Source: Cryptomeria japonica
Taxonomy: Eukaryota > Streptophyta > Pinopsida > Cupressales > Cupressaceae
DNA length: 64,000 nt
Direction of reading: 5' to 3'
Assembly (NCBI RefSeq): GCF_030272615.1
Contig: NC_081414.1
Span: 311,564,164-311,628,163 of the forward strand
Position numbers and translations under genes: made by a program. Below the pieces are notes generated by a model. The model was given only the letters and a program-made list of their open reading frames with translations, had not been told where the DNA came from and made no database searches. Every line of letters starts with the position of its first letter. Within the stretch, counting starts at the first letter, position 1. Positions 23,604 through 35,004 of the stretch are shown here, in pieces.

Positions 23604-24861
23604 TGTTGGATATGGGTGTTCATTGTTGCTACTAGGATATATTATTGTCATTGATGTCAGCATATTCATGTGATTTATTCTGATGATTTTGGGAAGATTT
23701 TCTAATCCGGTTTTGTAGTTTAGTTTTGTTGATCACTATTTTGTAGAATCTGGTATTTCCTCCGATATATTCTGGTGTGATCAAATCTTGTGCTGAGGTT
23801 TTGGGATATTATTTGGGATGATCTTGTGTATCTTCATTTGAAATGGTTCATGATTTGGTGCCCCGCAAGTTATCTTTCTTTGTGGCAATTGCTGATTTGT
23901 TGTGTTCTTGAGCTTTCTGATGTTGATCAATGAAGATTTGATAAGTGGTGTTGGTACAGCTGTTGGTGATTATTCTAACATGCTTGTTGGTGTTTCCTAG
24001 TCATGTCCTTTTTGTTTTGGTGATCCACATTGATCATTATGTGAGTTTTTGGCAGTTTTCATCAATCGGTATTGATTTGCGTGTTATGCGATATTTCTGG
24101 TGGTGTAACGTGTTGCGCTTGATCTTGGTGTGATTTTCGGTGGATGAGATCATTTGGAAATTTGAATTAGGACCATGTTATGTAATATAAATAATTATAT
24201 TGGTCTGGTGATTGATCTTTGTACCGTGTAATGTAATTTTGTGAGTTGAGGGTTGAGGGGTTTAGCCAACCTTGTTATCAAGGTTGATGAATTGAATATA
24301 TAGGTGAGTTAATCACTTAGTTTTGGTTTATATTGTGTTTGCATTATCAGAGAGAGGTGATTATGTATGCGAACAAGAAATTAATCATTCAGTGAAGTGT
24401 TGAGGTGAGATTGGTTTTGCAGGGCAGACAATTGTGCTTAACCAGAACTGTCATCAGGCATTTGTAGATGCTATCATTGTAGTTTATTTCTTCCGGATTG
24501 TAGTCTGAATCATATTGTAAGTCAGTGAGACTTCCTTGAGGGTTGTAGCCTTCCGAGAAAATATCTTTTGAGCAGTGAGCTCTAGGTAGTATGCCTGAAT
24601 GCATATGCATTCCCCATTATAATATTTTTCATATACTAGTGTAGAGTATCATCTTGTTGTGGGTAGGCTCCCACCATGGCTTTTCACTTAACCGGGTTTT
24701 CCACGACAAAAATCTTGGTGTTGTGTGTTGTGTTGTTAATTTGCTTATTTGTTTATTGTTGCAGTTTATCAATTTATGTTTTGGAGTTTAATTTTTTGTA
24801 TCCAGTGAATATTGATTCACCCACCCCCCCTCTCAGTTTTCCTTCTTGATTGCTACTAACA
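23604..24861 (+). repeat. Copia 3' LTR
   Basis: 1,258 bp, starting TGTTGGATATGG and ending GCTACTAACA. It differs from the 5' LTR by many substitutions and small indels. Confidence 0.95.
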
Positions 24862-27476
24862 CCAACCGTCGGTACGTATATCGAGAAACCCTTCTTTTGT
24901 ACAATTTTAAAAAAAAATTCATGTGTTTTTTCGTTTTCTGTGCCTTTTTTTTTTTATTTATCGCTTTAGGTTAGGGTTTTGGCATTTTTTGCTTTGGTTT
25001 TAGCGTTTTCAAAAAATTTAGCGTTCTTATCCTTTAGATTAGTGTTTTAAGTCGAATATTTAGCGCTCTACATAGATTTAGCGCCCCTGGTCTAGTTTTT
25101 AGCGCCCTTGGTCAAAAATTTAGCATTTTATTTAGTTTAAGTATTTCAGATTGTTTTGTTAGTGCTCTTGGTCCTTGTTGTAGTGGTTTTGGTTTTTTTA
25201 GCTCTCTCAGTATAGATCTTAAAACTATAGATACATGTTTTAGCACTATTCATAATTTAGCATTTTAAGCCAATGATTTAGCATTCTAATAATGCAGAGT
25301 GGCGTTTTCAATTTTTGGTATTTTGAGGCTAAATTTTTGCATTTTGATGAGACAGATTAGTGTTTTAATGTCATATTGATGAAAATTTGATTTTTTGATC
25401 TCATGTTTGATTGATTTTGATCAGTTTTGATTATCGTGATGTTGATAGGTATAAAAATGACCTCATGATGAATGAGAATCACTGATAAAAGCTCAACGAG
25501 ATTGATTGAATCTCACATGGGCTGATTAGGTTGATAGATTGATAATTCATAAACTGGAAGATTGATTTTTTATATGATAACAATAGAAACTAGGTGTTCT
25601 TCAGTCTCGAGAGAGATTCCTGAACACCTGGCAGTTGATACCATGCTTGACACGGGCTGATATTGATATTATTGATAGATGCAGATTGTCCTCTCTAATT
25701 GATATGTCTTGGTATATGATCAACCAAGGTTTGTTGACTGCACTAGATGAGAGGTGGTATAGTGAGCATAATACCTTCCACCTTTCGACTGGCAAGATGA
25801 CAGTAATGTCGAAGCATGTCTATAGGATTTTACAGATTCCTATCATTGGACATATCATGTACTATGATTTATTTGAGTAGGGTGGGACCGCTACCTTGAG
25901 GAGGATATTCCATGATGATCAAATCTATCGATACGACATTCCCTAGCAGGAGATGATTGACCTAGCATATGCACCACTTCCTTCCAGTCTTGTTGGATTT
26001 GTCAGAGGCTTCCTTTGTCCTAATCACAGGTTAAAAGGGATTTTTAGTTGGTTGGGGTCACTTCCTCAACCAGATGATCACACAGAGTACGCGGTTCTCT
26101 TGGGGCTCATGCATGTTGGCCCACTTGTACCACGATTTTTACAAGGTTATATATCTCAGAGCTACCAGTCTCTTAGCTAGTGTCACACTACTTTAGATTT
26201 GGGCTTGGGAGCACCTGGCCATTACACGTCCATTGGCAGATAGGGATCATCCTGTCGGGAGACCATATGTCTACGGTTATGCAAGTGTGGTTGTCCAACG
26301 ATAGTTGGGAAAACTCGAGTACTGGAAATGAGCTCTTGATGATCTTGATACTGTCATCTAGAGACCATATAGAGATTGTGAGCATGGGTCGATGGATTAT
26401 GTTTTTACTTCACGATACATCATTGGATCGATACCATATGATATTGAGTGGTTTATCATCACCTAGGTTTTGAGGCAATATGGCAGATTGCAAGGACCAC
26501 CATAGGGTACTTCTATATATGCATGGCAATGATAGGATGTGGTCGACTATCTCACTTGATGTAGCCTATGCAGAGTATCAGGTACTTTGAGGGAAGGACT
26601 GGGACTACCCGATCGATGTCATTGATCTAGGGACGATTGTGGAGTATGCTCAATACTTTCCAATGCATCCATTCTCACGATTATCTTCTGATGATAAGCT
26701 AGTGGTAGATTTTGATGGTGGGGAGGAGCGACCACTATGTAGGGTTCAGAGACAAAGGAGTGACAAAAATGAGGGTGGGAGAGAAGGGGGTGGGACAGAA
26801 GAGGGTGGCAATGGTGATGGTGGCGGTGGAGATGGAGGAGATGGAGGTGGAGGAGATGGCAGAGATGGGTGATAGGAAGGATATGGAAGTGGGGGTAGTG
26901 GCTTGGTAGTAGTAGGGGCCAGCAGCTTTAGAGCTTCTAGGGAGCTTCCTACCGATTGGGTAGCATGAGTGGTGCGCAAGAGGAGGTATGGTGGGGCTCC
27001 TTCTCAGGCCATAAACACAGGATCCATAGGTGGGTCAGAGCTGGGATAGGGACCACAATAAGGATCTCAACAAGCAAAGAAAGAACAAGCACCCTCACAA
27101 TAGGTACTCAATAGAGTTTTGTCCCAATAGCAGCAGGCACATATTAGTAGCCTGCAAAGCTAGCTACAACAGCTATAGAGGCAAGTGACACAGTTACAGG
27201 CTTAGGTTGCTACTCTTACACCTAAGAGAGATACTACTATAAAAAAGTGTGGGCGTGATCAAGAGTTGATACAGACTCTACAGTGGACGGTTGCTCAAGG
27301 GCTCACCCAAGATACTATGGTGGATCTTGCATATCACTCTAGTCAGGCTTAGTACTACCAGAGTCCCTTTTTTTAGGATGTACCACCGGAGAGATGATCA
27401 ACTTCATATGATTAGAGCACCAGGCATGGGGGATCATAGTGGTTAAAGAGTCGAGGCATCACAAGCTCTATGAGAG
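24862..27476 (+). pseudogene. Antisense PMD (plant mobile domain) gene in the main Tat element
   Basis: On the strand opposite to gag-pol. GTCG/GTACGTAT at 24871 looks like the exon 1 donor, followed by a ~720-base intron. The coding part starts near 25594 (QSRERF at 25602), continues with GLLTALDERW, TFHLSTGKMTV and VYRILQIPIIG, then ALLGLMHVGPLVPR in a second shifted stretch (25953-26180). A further shift near 26170 gives IWAWEHLAITRPLADRDHPV and VYGYASVVVQR. A Gly/Asp-rich stretch (26760-26880) and a Gln-rich tail (27060-27376) follow. The motifs match the aminotransferase-like PMD family, known both as host genes and as extra ORFs in Tat-type elements. Stops are mostly TAG (all seven between 27101 and 27376). 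Function in the element is unknown. Confidence 0.8.
24960..25400 (+). repeat. Degenerate TTAGCG(T/C) repeat in PMD intron
   Basis: At least ten copies of TTAGCGTTTT, TTAGCGCCC or TTAGCATTTT, unevenly spaced about 20-40 bases apart. The same motif occurs in the sense leader of the Tat element on the other strand (AACGCTA on plus at 38740-39130 and 40250-40500). Confidence 0.65.
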
Positions 27477-27479
27477 ATC

Positions 27480-29360
27480 TAGGTGGTCCTCCAGGTGACA
27501 GTCCTGGATCCACTGATTCTGGAGAGATTTTTGCTCAGCTACGTACCTGAGACACTGATATTGAACCCCTTGATATTTTGTATACGTGTTATTGATGATG
27601 ATTCTTTCTATGTACTTTTGAGATGTATCTCTGATATTGTTGTGATATCATTTCACATTGGACATCGATTATTTTGATTATATATGAGATGCAGACAATA
27701 TTTGATGAGATGCCTATCTAGTCTATACGCTTTTATGATGTGATGGATGCATTTATTTTTACACTATAGATGCCTTTGCTTTTACCTGTTCTATTTGTTC
27801 TATATGGTTTACATGATTTATGTGATGGATATATGTATTTATTTGCATGCCCAAATATGCAGTTTATGTGTTTATGATTACGATATGTAGCTTATAATGA
27901 TGTTATTTATGATTTTTCTATCCTTATGTACATGTTTGTGTGATGTATGCTCATGTCATGCATATTTATGATGATCTATGTAATGAACGAATAATGTACT
28001 GATGATTATGTACTATGTGATGCATATATATGATATTGTAATATGATGGATAATATGCAATGCTTATGAAATGAATGAATGATGATGAATATAAGAATAT
28101 AAACAATTAAGCATATTTCATGGTTATTAACATGTGATGATTTATGCATATGTACCTGATTATGATATGTATGATGAATACAATGCGGTTTTTATGTTAC
28201 ATGTGACCTTATGTATGGATTTTCCTTAAGTATGATTTTATGTAATGGAATGTGATGCAAAGATATGATGCAATGAAAATGCAATGTATGAGTTAGTTAC
28301 ATGAATGTGCTAATCTATGATGATACTATATGCACTAATTACTTGAATGCAATTATATACAAAATTATTGATGCAATGCAAAGCTTATAGGAAAGATGAA
28401 TCTAATGAATTACAATGATGAAATTCTAATGAATGCAATGTTATATAGGTAGAATGATTGATTTTGTTAATGTCCAATATACTCAATCTCTTAATACACG
28501 AGATAACATCACTTGATCTCAACCTTGGAAAATGATACCTGGCCTCATCATGCACCATGAATGTGATATGAATGATCTAATCTAAATATGCAAAAATGCA
28601 ACTAATACAAATGCTATCATCAGACCGGTCACTTGATCATGCTTTTTATCATCATTGAGCCTTTTAAAATGCTATAAACAAATGCAAACATCAATGGTAT
28701 TATTGAACCATGATGACCTGAGTATAGTTTACATGGATTTTTATATTGCAAGTTAACACAAGCATCGAAGTATGATAAGACCAAGATGACCTAATTATTG
28801 CTTGCATACAAATAGACATAAGTTAATCATTTTCCTATGCAAACCCGAAATGCCATCAATGATATTTAGTTGATCATGTCCCATGACAAATTTGCACAGT
28901 AGTAGTGATTGACTGACAGACAACAGACAAAGAAAAAGATCATGCTTTGTCCTTGCTCATCTAGTTTGAGACATCCTTGAGTTACTCGGGAGGCATGATA
29001 AAAAAAATTAAACACAACAGATGAACATTCAGACTAAAGTGTTTCAGACATGATTCAGAAGATATCATCCATTGATTGTTGTTTTGTTTGATGTTAAGTT
29101 TGGTGTTGATACTTGTGCTCGATGTTCAATGTTGGATTTTTTGATCCTTGGTTTTATAAGTGTTGTCTTGTTGTTATTTCTATGTTGCATTGAAGCTCAA
29201 TGTAGATTGCCTCCGACTGGGTTCAGGATTTTGCCCCCAGTCTGTTTATTGTGGGTATGTACAATGATTCAAACCATGGTGAGAATGTACACACGATGCT
29301 TGATTAAGTACAAGAGGCTTTATTGTGGATATGTACAATGGTAGCAGAAAGATACATGAC
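27480..29360. other. 3' flank of PMD gene, ATG/TGATG-rich, no gene seen
   Basis: Between the PMD tail and the A-rich linker. Bases 27690-28480 are low-complexity, rich in ATGATG and TATGATG. GACAGACAACAGACAAAG (28916) and GACATCCTTGAG (28971) have counterparts in the second element (about 62590 and 62637). The phrase TTTATTGTGG(G/A)(T)ATGTACAATG occurs twice (29247 and 29320). None is coding by any sign I can see. Confidence 0.5.
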
Positions 29361-29429
29361 CTAATAGATGGAAGAGCTAGCTGACAAATTGTGTTTGTTT
29401 CCCAGGTTTTCACTATTTTCTTTTATTGC

Positions 29430-29575
29430 ACTTTTTCTCATATTTAATTTTTTTTGTAATTTTCTCTTTTCTTTTTTGTATTTTTCTCTTTTTTTTTTTT
29501 TTTTTGTATTTCTCTCTTTTTTCATTTTTTTTGTATTTTTGTATTTTTCTGGTTTTTTTTTTTTTTTTTTCAGAT
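29430..29575. repeat. A/T-rich linker between convergent pol and PMD genes
   Basis: On the pol strand it is A-rich with repeated AAAAATACAAAAA and AAAGAGAAA. A tract of the same type lies at 63405-63595 in the second element, also just past the integrase end, so it is a shared structural trait of the family. Confidence 0.75.
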
Positions 29576-29594
29576 ATAAAACTTTTTTAGATGC

Positions 29595-30990
29595 AACTAT
29601 TGATGGGTTCCTCAAGATGATCTCCCTCAAGTGTTGATAATTGATAGGCACCTGACCCGTATGCAACTGTGATGACAAAAGGACCCAAACAGTTCGGCTC
29701 AAACTTCCCTTTATTTTCGTGATCCTGCTAGTTGCGTGAATTCTCTTTGAGCATGAGATCACCCACTTGAAACATTCTAGGCTTGACTTTATGATTAGAA
29801 ATGTGTGATATCCTTTGTTGGTAAACTCTCAAGTGATCGGTGACATTATGCCAACGTTCTTGTAACAATTCTAGCTCCTACAGTCTAGACTCTCATTGTT
29901 CTTCATCAAGAATGAGACCTTTTAGTGATACATGAAAATAAGGTATTTCAACCTCGACTAGCAATATTGCTTCAGATCCATAGACAAGGAAGTATGGTGT
30001 GGCACCTGTGGGTGTTCAGATACTGATACGATATGCCCATAGAGCAGGGTTCAACTAAACATGCCAATCTCTGCTAGCATCGTTGACTGTCTTTTACAAA
30101 AATTTCAAAATGGTCTTGTTAGACGCTTTTTTCTGACCATTCCCTAGGGGATAATAAGGTGTGGATAACCTGTGTTGGATCTAAAATTTATTGCAGAGCT
30201 CTTGTACATCTTGATTTTTGAAAGGTCGCCCATTGTCAGTGATGATAGTCATGGGAATGTCATAGCGACATATAATGTAGTTCAAGATGAATGCAACAAT
30301 TTGTTTCCATGTAACATTTGCAAGTGGTACTGCTTCAATCCATTTGGTGAAATACTCAGTATCTATAAGAATAAACTTGTGACCATTTGAAGAAGGCTGA
30401 TGAATTTTTCCCACTAGATCAAAGAACCCATTAACAAAATGGCCAAGATGATGCCAAGGCATGGAGCTCCTATGCTGGTGTGTGTATGAGATTGTCATGG
30501 ATTTGACACTGCTTTCACTTTTTAGTGAATTGAAAAGAATCTCTCTCCATAGTTGGCCAATAGTAACCTAATCGTATTATTTTCTTTGAGAGAGTAAGAC
30601 CACTTGAATGAGTACCAGAGATGTCATTATGAACTTCATTTAAGACCTTCTCATATTCTTCCTACTCAAGGCATCTGAGGAGAGTACCATCTAGACCTCG
30701 TCTATAGAGAGTATCCGCAACAATAGTGTAACGAGCGGATTGTCGAATGAAATTTTACTTTTGATTTCTTGATAGGTTAGGAGGGAGAGTACCACCTTTC
30801 AAGTAGGTATAGATTTGGCCATAACGGGAGGAATTAGGTCTAACTAGGTGGCATATGAGTTGGGTATCAGGACAATCATAAGCAGGATAAAACAGTTCTT
30901 CCACCACGAATTCGTAATGATCTTGGTTTTCCTACGTCTAGAGTAAAGAAGCTATGGTGTCCATGGCATCCGCTGCTTTATTGTCATTCC
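29595..30990 (-). pseudogene. Tat integrase, broken
   Basis: Inserts retrotransposon DNA. Read right to left: core motif FILIDTEYFTKWIEAVPL (about 30390; catalytic Asp region), TIITDNGRPFKNQDVQELC (about 30225; second Asp kept), then GNGQKKASNK (about 30130), where the family's catalytic Glu (GQAEASNK) is now Lys. The C-terminal part has NHKVKPRMFQVGDLMLKEN and GKFEPNCLGPF (about 29700), ending near EEPINSCI. TAG at 29730-29728 corresponds to CAG in the second element (63768-63766). The N-terminal zinc-binding part (30500-30990) is badly decayed. Confidence 0.88.
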
Positions 30991-31059
30991 TCAGAATCTG
31001 TTCAAAAGAGATGTCCACAAAGTACTTTTTGAAGTCATCAAACATTTTATTGTAAGGCA

Positions 31060-31924
31060 TTATTTAATCATTTTGGTTTGGTAATCGCCATTGACTTGAT
31101 TGATGACCAACTGAGAATCTCCAAAAACTTGTAGACTTGTGATGTTTCATTCTATCACCATCTTGATACCAGTGACTAATGCTTCATATTCAGCCATATT
31201 GTTGGTACAAGGAAAATTCAGTTTGTATGCTTTCAGGATGGTATGACCTTGAGGTGTGACAAATAGAAATCCTGCCCTTGATCCATGTTGTGTGTAAGAA
31301 CCATCAAAATACAGCTATCAAGTTTGCTTGTTGACTGTGAGAACATCAGCATCTGGAAATTTAACGTGCATTGGATAATCATCCTAGAGTGGTGCTTCTT
31401 CTAGTTGGTCAGTGATCACTTGTCCTTTTATAGCCTTTCAGTCAATGTATTCAATGTCAAACTCGCTTAGGATCATTACCCATTTTCCAATCTAGCTGTT
31501 AAGGATGCCTTGTTGAGAAGATATTTTATTAGATCAATTTTGGCTATCAACTTCACTGAATGGGTTAGCATATAGTGTCGCAACTTTTGGGATGAAAACA
31601 CTATCGCTAAGCATGTTTTCTTAATAGGTGAATAGTTGACCTCATATCCAACTAAATTCCTGCTAATATATTAAATGACTCATTCTTTTCCTTCATGATC
31701 ATATTGTGCTAACAGAGCTCCCAGTGATACATCAATGGTTGTAAAGTAATAATGGCTTTCCTTCGATTGGTGAAATTAGAACGAGTGGATTTATCAAGTA
31801 CTCTTTTATTGCATTGAAGGATTCTTCACATGTGTCATCCCATCTGAATGGAACATTTTTTATGCAATAAATGAGTGAAAGGATGTCATCGATCACCTAA
31901 TTGAGTAATGAACCTCCTAATGGA
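31060..31924 (-). pseudogene. Two RNase H domains (gypsy-type and archaeal-type)
   Basis: The first (31924 to about 31460) is the normal gypsy RNase H, strongly decayed but alignable (ITLQPLMYHWELC region, then KASLTARLENG). The second (31330-31080) is better kept: YFDGSYTQHGSRAG, NNMAEYEALVTGI and VFGDSQLVINQVNG, so the D, E and D catalytic residues survive. This second domain is the archaeal-type RNase H that defines the Tat lineage in plants. Stops and shifts occur throughout. Confidence 0.8.
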
Positions 31925-33211
31925 CTAGAATTTTCCTTGAAGCGATCTTAACTGACTGATATTTTTGGGTGATTCCATTTCCATGATCTCTTTAACTTTA
32001 GTTAGATCTACTTTGATGCCTCGTACTGAAACAATATATCCCAGAAGTCTACCAGATGTGACACCAAATGTACATTTATTTGGATTTGGCCTTAGCTTGT
32101 ATATCTCTAAGCGATCAAAGATCTTCCCTAAGATTTCTAGATGTGCTTCTCTAGTATGTGATTTAGCCAATAGATCATTAACATAATCTTCCATGAAGGT
32201 ATGCATCATATAATGAAAAAATGTTGTCATTGCCCATTGGTATGTAGTACATGCATTTTTAAGTCCAAAAGGCATTACAATCCATCACAAAGTGCCCCAT
32301 GAGCATGTGAAGGTCATCTTCTCTTGATTTTCTGGTGCTATTTTGATTTGATTATAACCTGAGAAACCGTCCATAAGAGAAAACATGTCGTGTCCAACTG
32401 TCAAGTCCACAATGATGTCTATGTTTGGTAAAGTAAAATCATCCTTGGGACACACTTTGATGAGATATCTAAAAGTTGTGCATACCCTCATACTTTTGTC
32501 TAGTTTGGAAACAAGAATTATATTGGATACCCATTCTGGATATGCTACAGGTCTAATAAACCCTACATCTCGCAATTTCTTTATATCTACTTTAACCAAT
32601 AAGGCTATATGAGGGTGCATCTTTCTTAGCTTTTATTTTACTAGTTTTGCTTTAGGAGAGACATTTAAGTGATGCATGATGAGATCCAGACCCAATCCTC
32701 GCATGTCTGCATATGACCAGGCAAAGTTTACTTGTCTTTCACTAAAAAATTCAATATAGTCTTGTTTCTCTTTCTCTGATAATGATGTCGTTGGATGTAG
32801 AATCTTTGGATTGTCTGATGTTCCAATGTTGTCTGCTTTTGTTGGCTCAATCAAAATAAAAGATCTCTCTTGGTAGTACTCGGGTAGAGTGTCAAATCTC
32901 CCATCCTCTAGTGCCTCAAGGAGGTTTTCACAATTGGATTTTCCCTTTCTTTTTACTTTTCCTTGATCTAATGTTGTCATTAAATGGTTTACAATATTAG
33001 ACTTGATATTTGTTTTTTTCTTTTCACTTTTGCAACTGAGAGATTTGGCACCCACTCGAGTAGAATATGTGTTACTGGATTCACTGGTGGAAGTTTTTTT
33101 AGGTTCTACTGCATTGAGGTATAAGGCAATGGCCTGATCATCAAGGAAGGTATCTATCTCAATGGGTCCCTCATTTTCCCAATCGATAAGCTCGGGATGC
33201 ACCAAAGGCAA
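31925..33211 (-). pseudogene. Tat reverse transcriptase, YVDD changed to YVND
   Basis: Three open pieces in order 33211-32633, 32620-32285, 32275-31925. Motifs: HHLNVSPKAKLVK (about 32660), GFIRPVAYPEWVSNIILVSK (about 32540), MDGFSGYNQIKIAPENQEKM (about 32360), MPFGLKNA (32275) and MEDYVNDLLAKS (about 32190). The family has DYVDDLL, so a catalytic Asp is replaced by Asn, a G-to-A change. The piece ahead of it (33211-32700) is the protease-RT linker with NFAWSYADMRGL, typical of plant gypsy pol. Confidence 0.92.
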
Positions 33212-33373
33212 AGGATCATTGGATTGTTACGTGTCAAGGGTACTAAGGGTCATGATAGAGACATCAAAGTCTTCAATGATTATTTCTAGGTCCAAGACAT
33301 TACTTTCCTTAGAAAAACCTCTCACAAGTAGTTCTCGATCATCTTCAACAGAGTCAAAATCAATATATTGTAG

Positions 33374-34239
33374 TTATAATTCAAGTGGCCTATGCTCTGA
33401 CATTTGTCCTTCATACAAATGGATTGTATCAATGTCCACATCTTTTACATAACATGGGTCTTTAGAGGAATGTTCAAAATGATAGGAATCCCATTCCCAC
33501 TCACTAGAATCTGTTTCACTAGAAGCTTGTAACCTGAAAATTTGCTCATAAATATTGTGAGTAGCTTCTTCTCTTTTTCTAGCAAGTTCTTCTTGTCTTC
33601 TTTCCTCAGCTTCTTCATGTTTCCTGCAAGTCATTTCTTCTTGTTGTTGTTTGTGAATGAATTCTTCTTGATGTTTGTGGATAGCTTCCTCTTGTTGCTT
33701 ACATACGGCTTCTTCTTCTCTCTTAATGGAAAGTTCTTCTTGTTGTCATTCATATTCCTCCTCTTGTTGTTGGCGGGTTGCTTCTTCCTATTGTGGATCT
33801 ACATTGCTTTGTCTGAACCCTAATCCTGATTTATCCTTAGGAAGTTGAGAAGGAGGTTATATCGGTTCTGAGATACCTTCTTTTCTTTTGCCTACGAGAC
33901 CACTGCCATCATATCCCATTTCCTTGTGATATCATATCCTTTTCCATATTTCTCTACAGGGATACTAACATTATTAACTTCTGGTTGAGATTCTACTTTA
34001 TCTTTATATAGCCATTGTAAAACATCCTTGTCTTTGGTTTCCTTGGCTAGGGTATCCGCTTTGACAAATGATCCATCAAGTATTCTAAGTGGCTTTGAGA
34101 CAGGTTATTGTTTTGAAGTTGATGGTTTACCATATGATTTTTGAGAGAGTGGTAAGTCTAGTAATGAGTATTCTCCTACGCTTTTGTCTTTCAACTGCAC
34201 CTTTTTCTCAAAACTTGACAAGATTGAGGCAAACACCTT
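33374..34239 (-). pseudogene. Pol linker region with charged coiled-coil stretch
   Basis: Between protease and RT. It contains EEAEERRQEELARKREEA (about 33600), likely helical and coiled-coil, then an acidic segment (SSETDSSEWEWDSYHFEHSS). Decayed repeats of the AAxxEExxRQEE kind continue to about 33790. No enzyme motif. Such linkers are common in Tat/Ogre polyproteins. Confidence 0.55.
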
Positions 34240-34980
34240 TTATTTTGTCGATGTACTAGAAGAGGATGCTTCCATGTTATGTGGAACAATCAACTCTTGA
34301 ATTGGTTTCAGGTTACTACAATATTGAAATGGGTTTGAGTCTGCTGAAATGGTGATCTCTTGTCCATTATAGGGAAACTTGAGGCAATGGTGATAAGTTG
34401 AAGGAATAGCTTGCATGTCGTGGATCCATGGTCTACTTAGGAGTATATTGTAAGACAAATTCATGTCCAATACTTGGCATACTGTATCTTTTTGCATGGG
34501 TTATACTTTGATTGGCAACACTACAATTCCTTTGGAGGAACACTCTTCTTCATCATAAGCTTTGATTGTGATTTTTTTGCGAGGATCAACTACATCTTCA
34601 GAATAGCCTAAAGCACAAACAAGACTTAATGAACAAATATTTAGGCCAGCTCCTCCATCTATTAAGACACATTTAACGCATGTTTTATGAATGAGAACTT
34701 CGATATGCAAAGGAGTGTTATGTGGATGTTGTAAAGACATTTCATCATCTTCAATGAAGGATAAGCAACGAGGGGCCACCAGGTGCCCCACCATGGTTTG
34801 GAATTGATCAACACCTAGATCTTTGGGGACCGTGGTATCTACCAGATCCCTTTCTAGAATCTCTTTATGCGTAGGTGATATTTTCAAAATCTCTAGTATT
34901 AATATTTGTGTGGGGATCTTCTTCAATTGGTCCACTATGTTGTATTGTTCGGAAGTGGATGACATGTTGGTTGTGGGACC
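34240..34980 (-). pseudogene. Tat aspartic protease
   Basis: Cuts the polyprotein. Active-site region VLIDGGAGLNICS (about 34660), where Asp-Gly-Gly-Ala stands for the usual D-T/S-G-A. The C-terminal half has QVLDMNLSYNILLSRPWIHD and PSTYHHCLKFPYNGQEI (34450-34360), as in plant gypsy proteases. A TAA stop and nearby Pro separate the halves at about 34500. Confidence 0.85.
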
Positions 34981-35004
34981 CGATAAAGTAACCTTAGTTT
35001 TACT

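Larger units (their letters stand above)
17829..24861 (+). mobile_element. Full-length Ty1/copia retrotransposon (7.0 kb)
   Basis: Both LTRs, primer site, gag-pol and polypurine tract are present. It sits in the 3' region of the Tat element, close to the PMD gene's first intron, so it inserted later. The flanks TGGAC (left) and CCAAC (right) do not form a target duplication, which suggests later change or inter-element recombination. LTRs are clearly diverged by eye, including an 11-bp indel near 23757, so insertion is not recent. Confidence 0.95.

Noticed and set aside
26746-26979. Pro-rich 77-codon frame on the minus strand
   Set aside because: It is the complement of the Gly/Asp-rich PMD tail.
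29361-29762. Lys-rich 133-codon frame
   Set aside because: The first part is the integrase end in frame; the Lys-rich rest is the A-rich linker read through after a shift.
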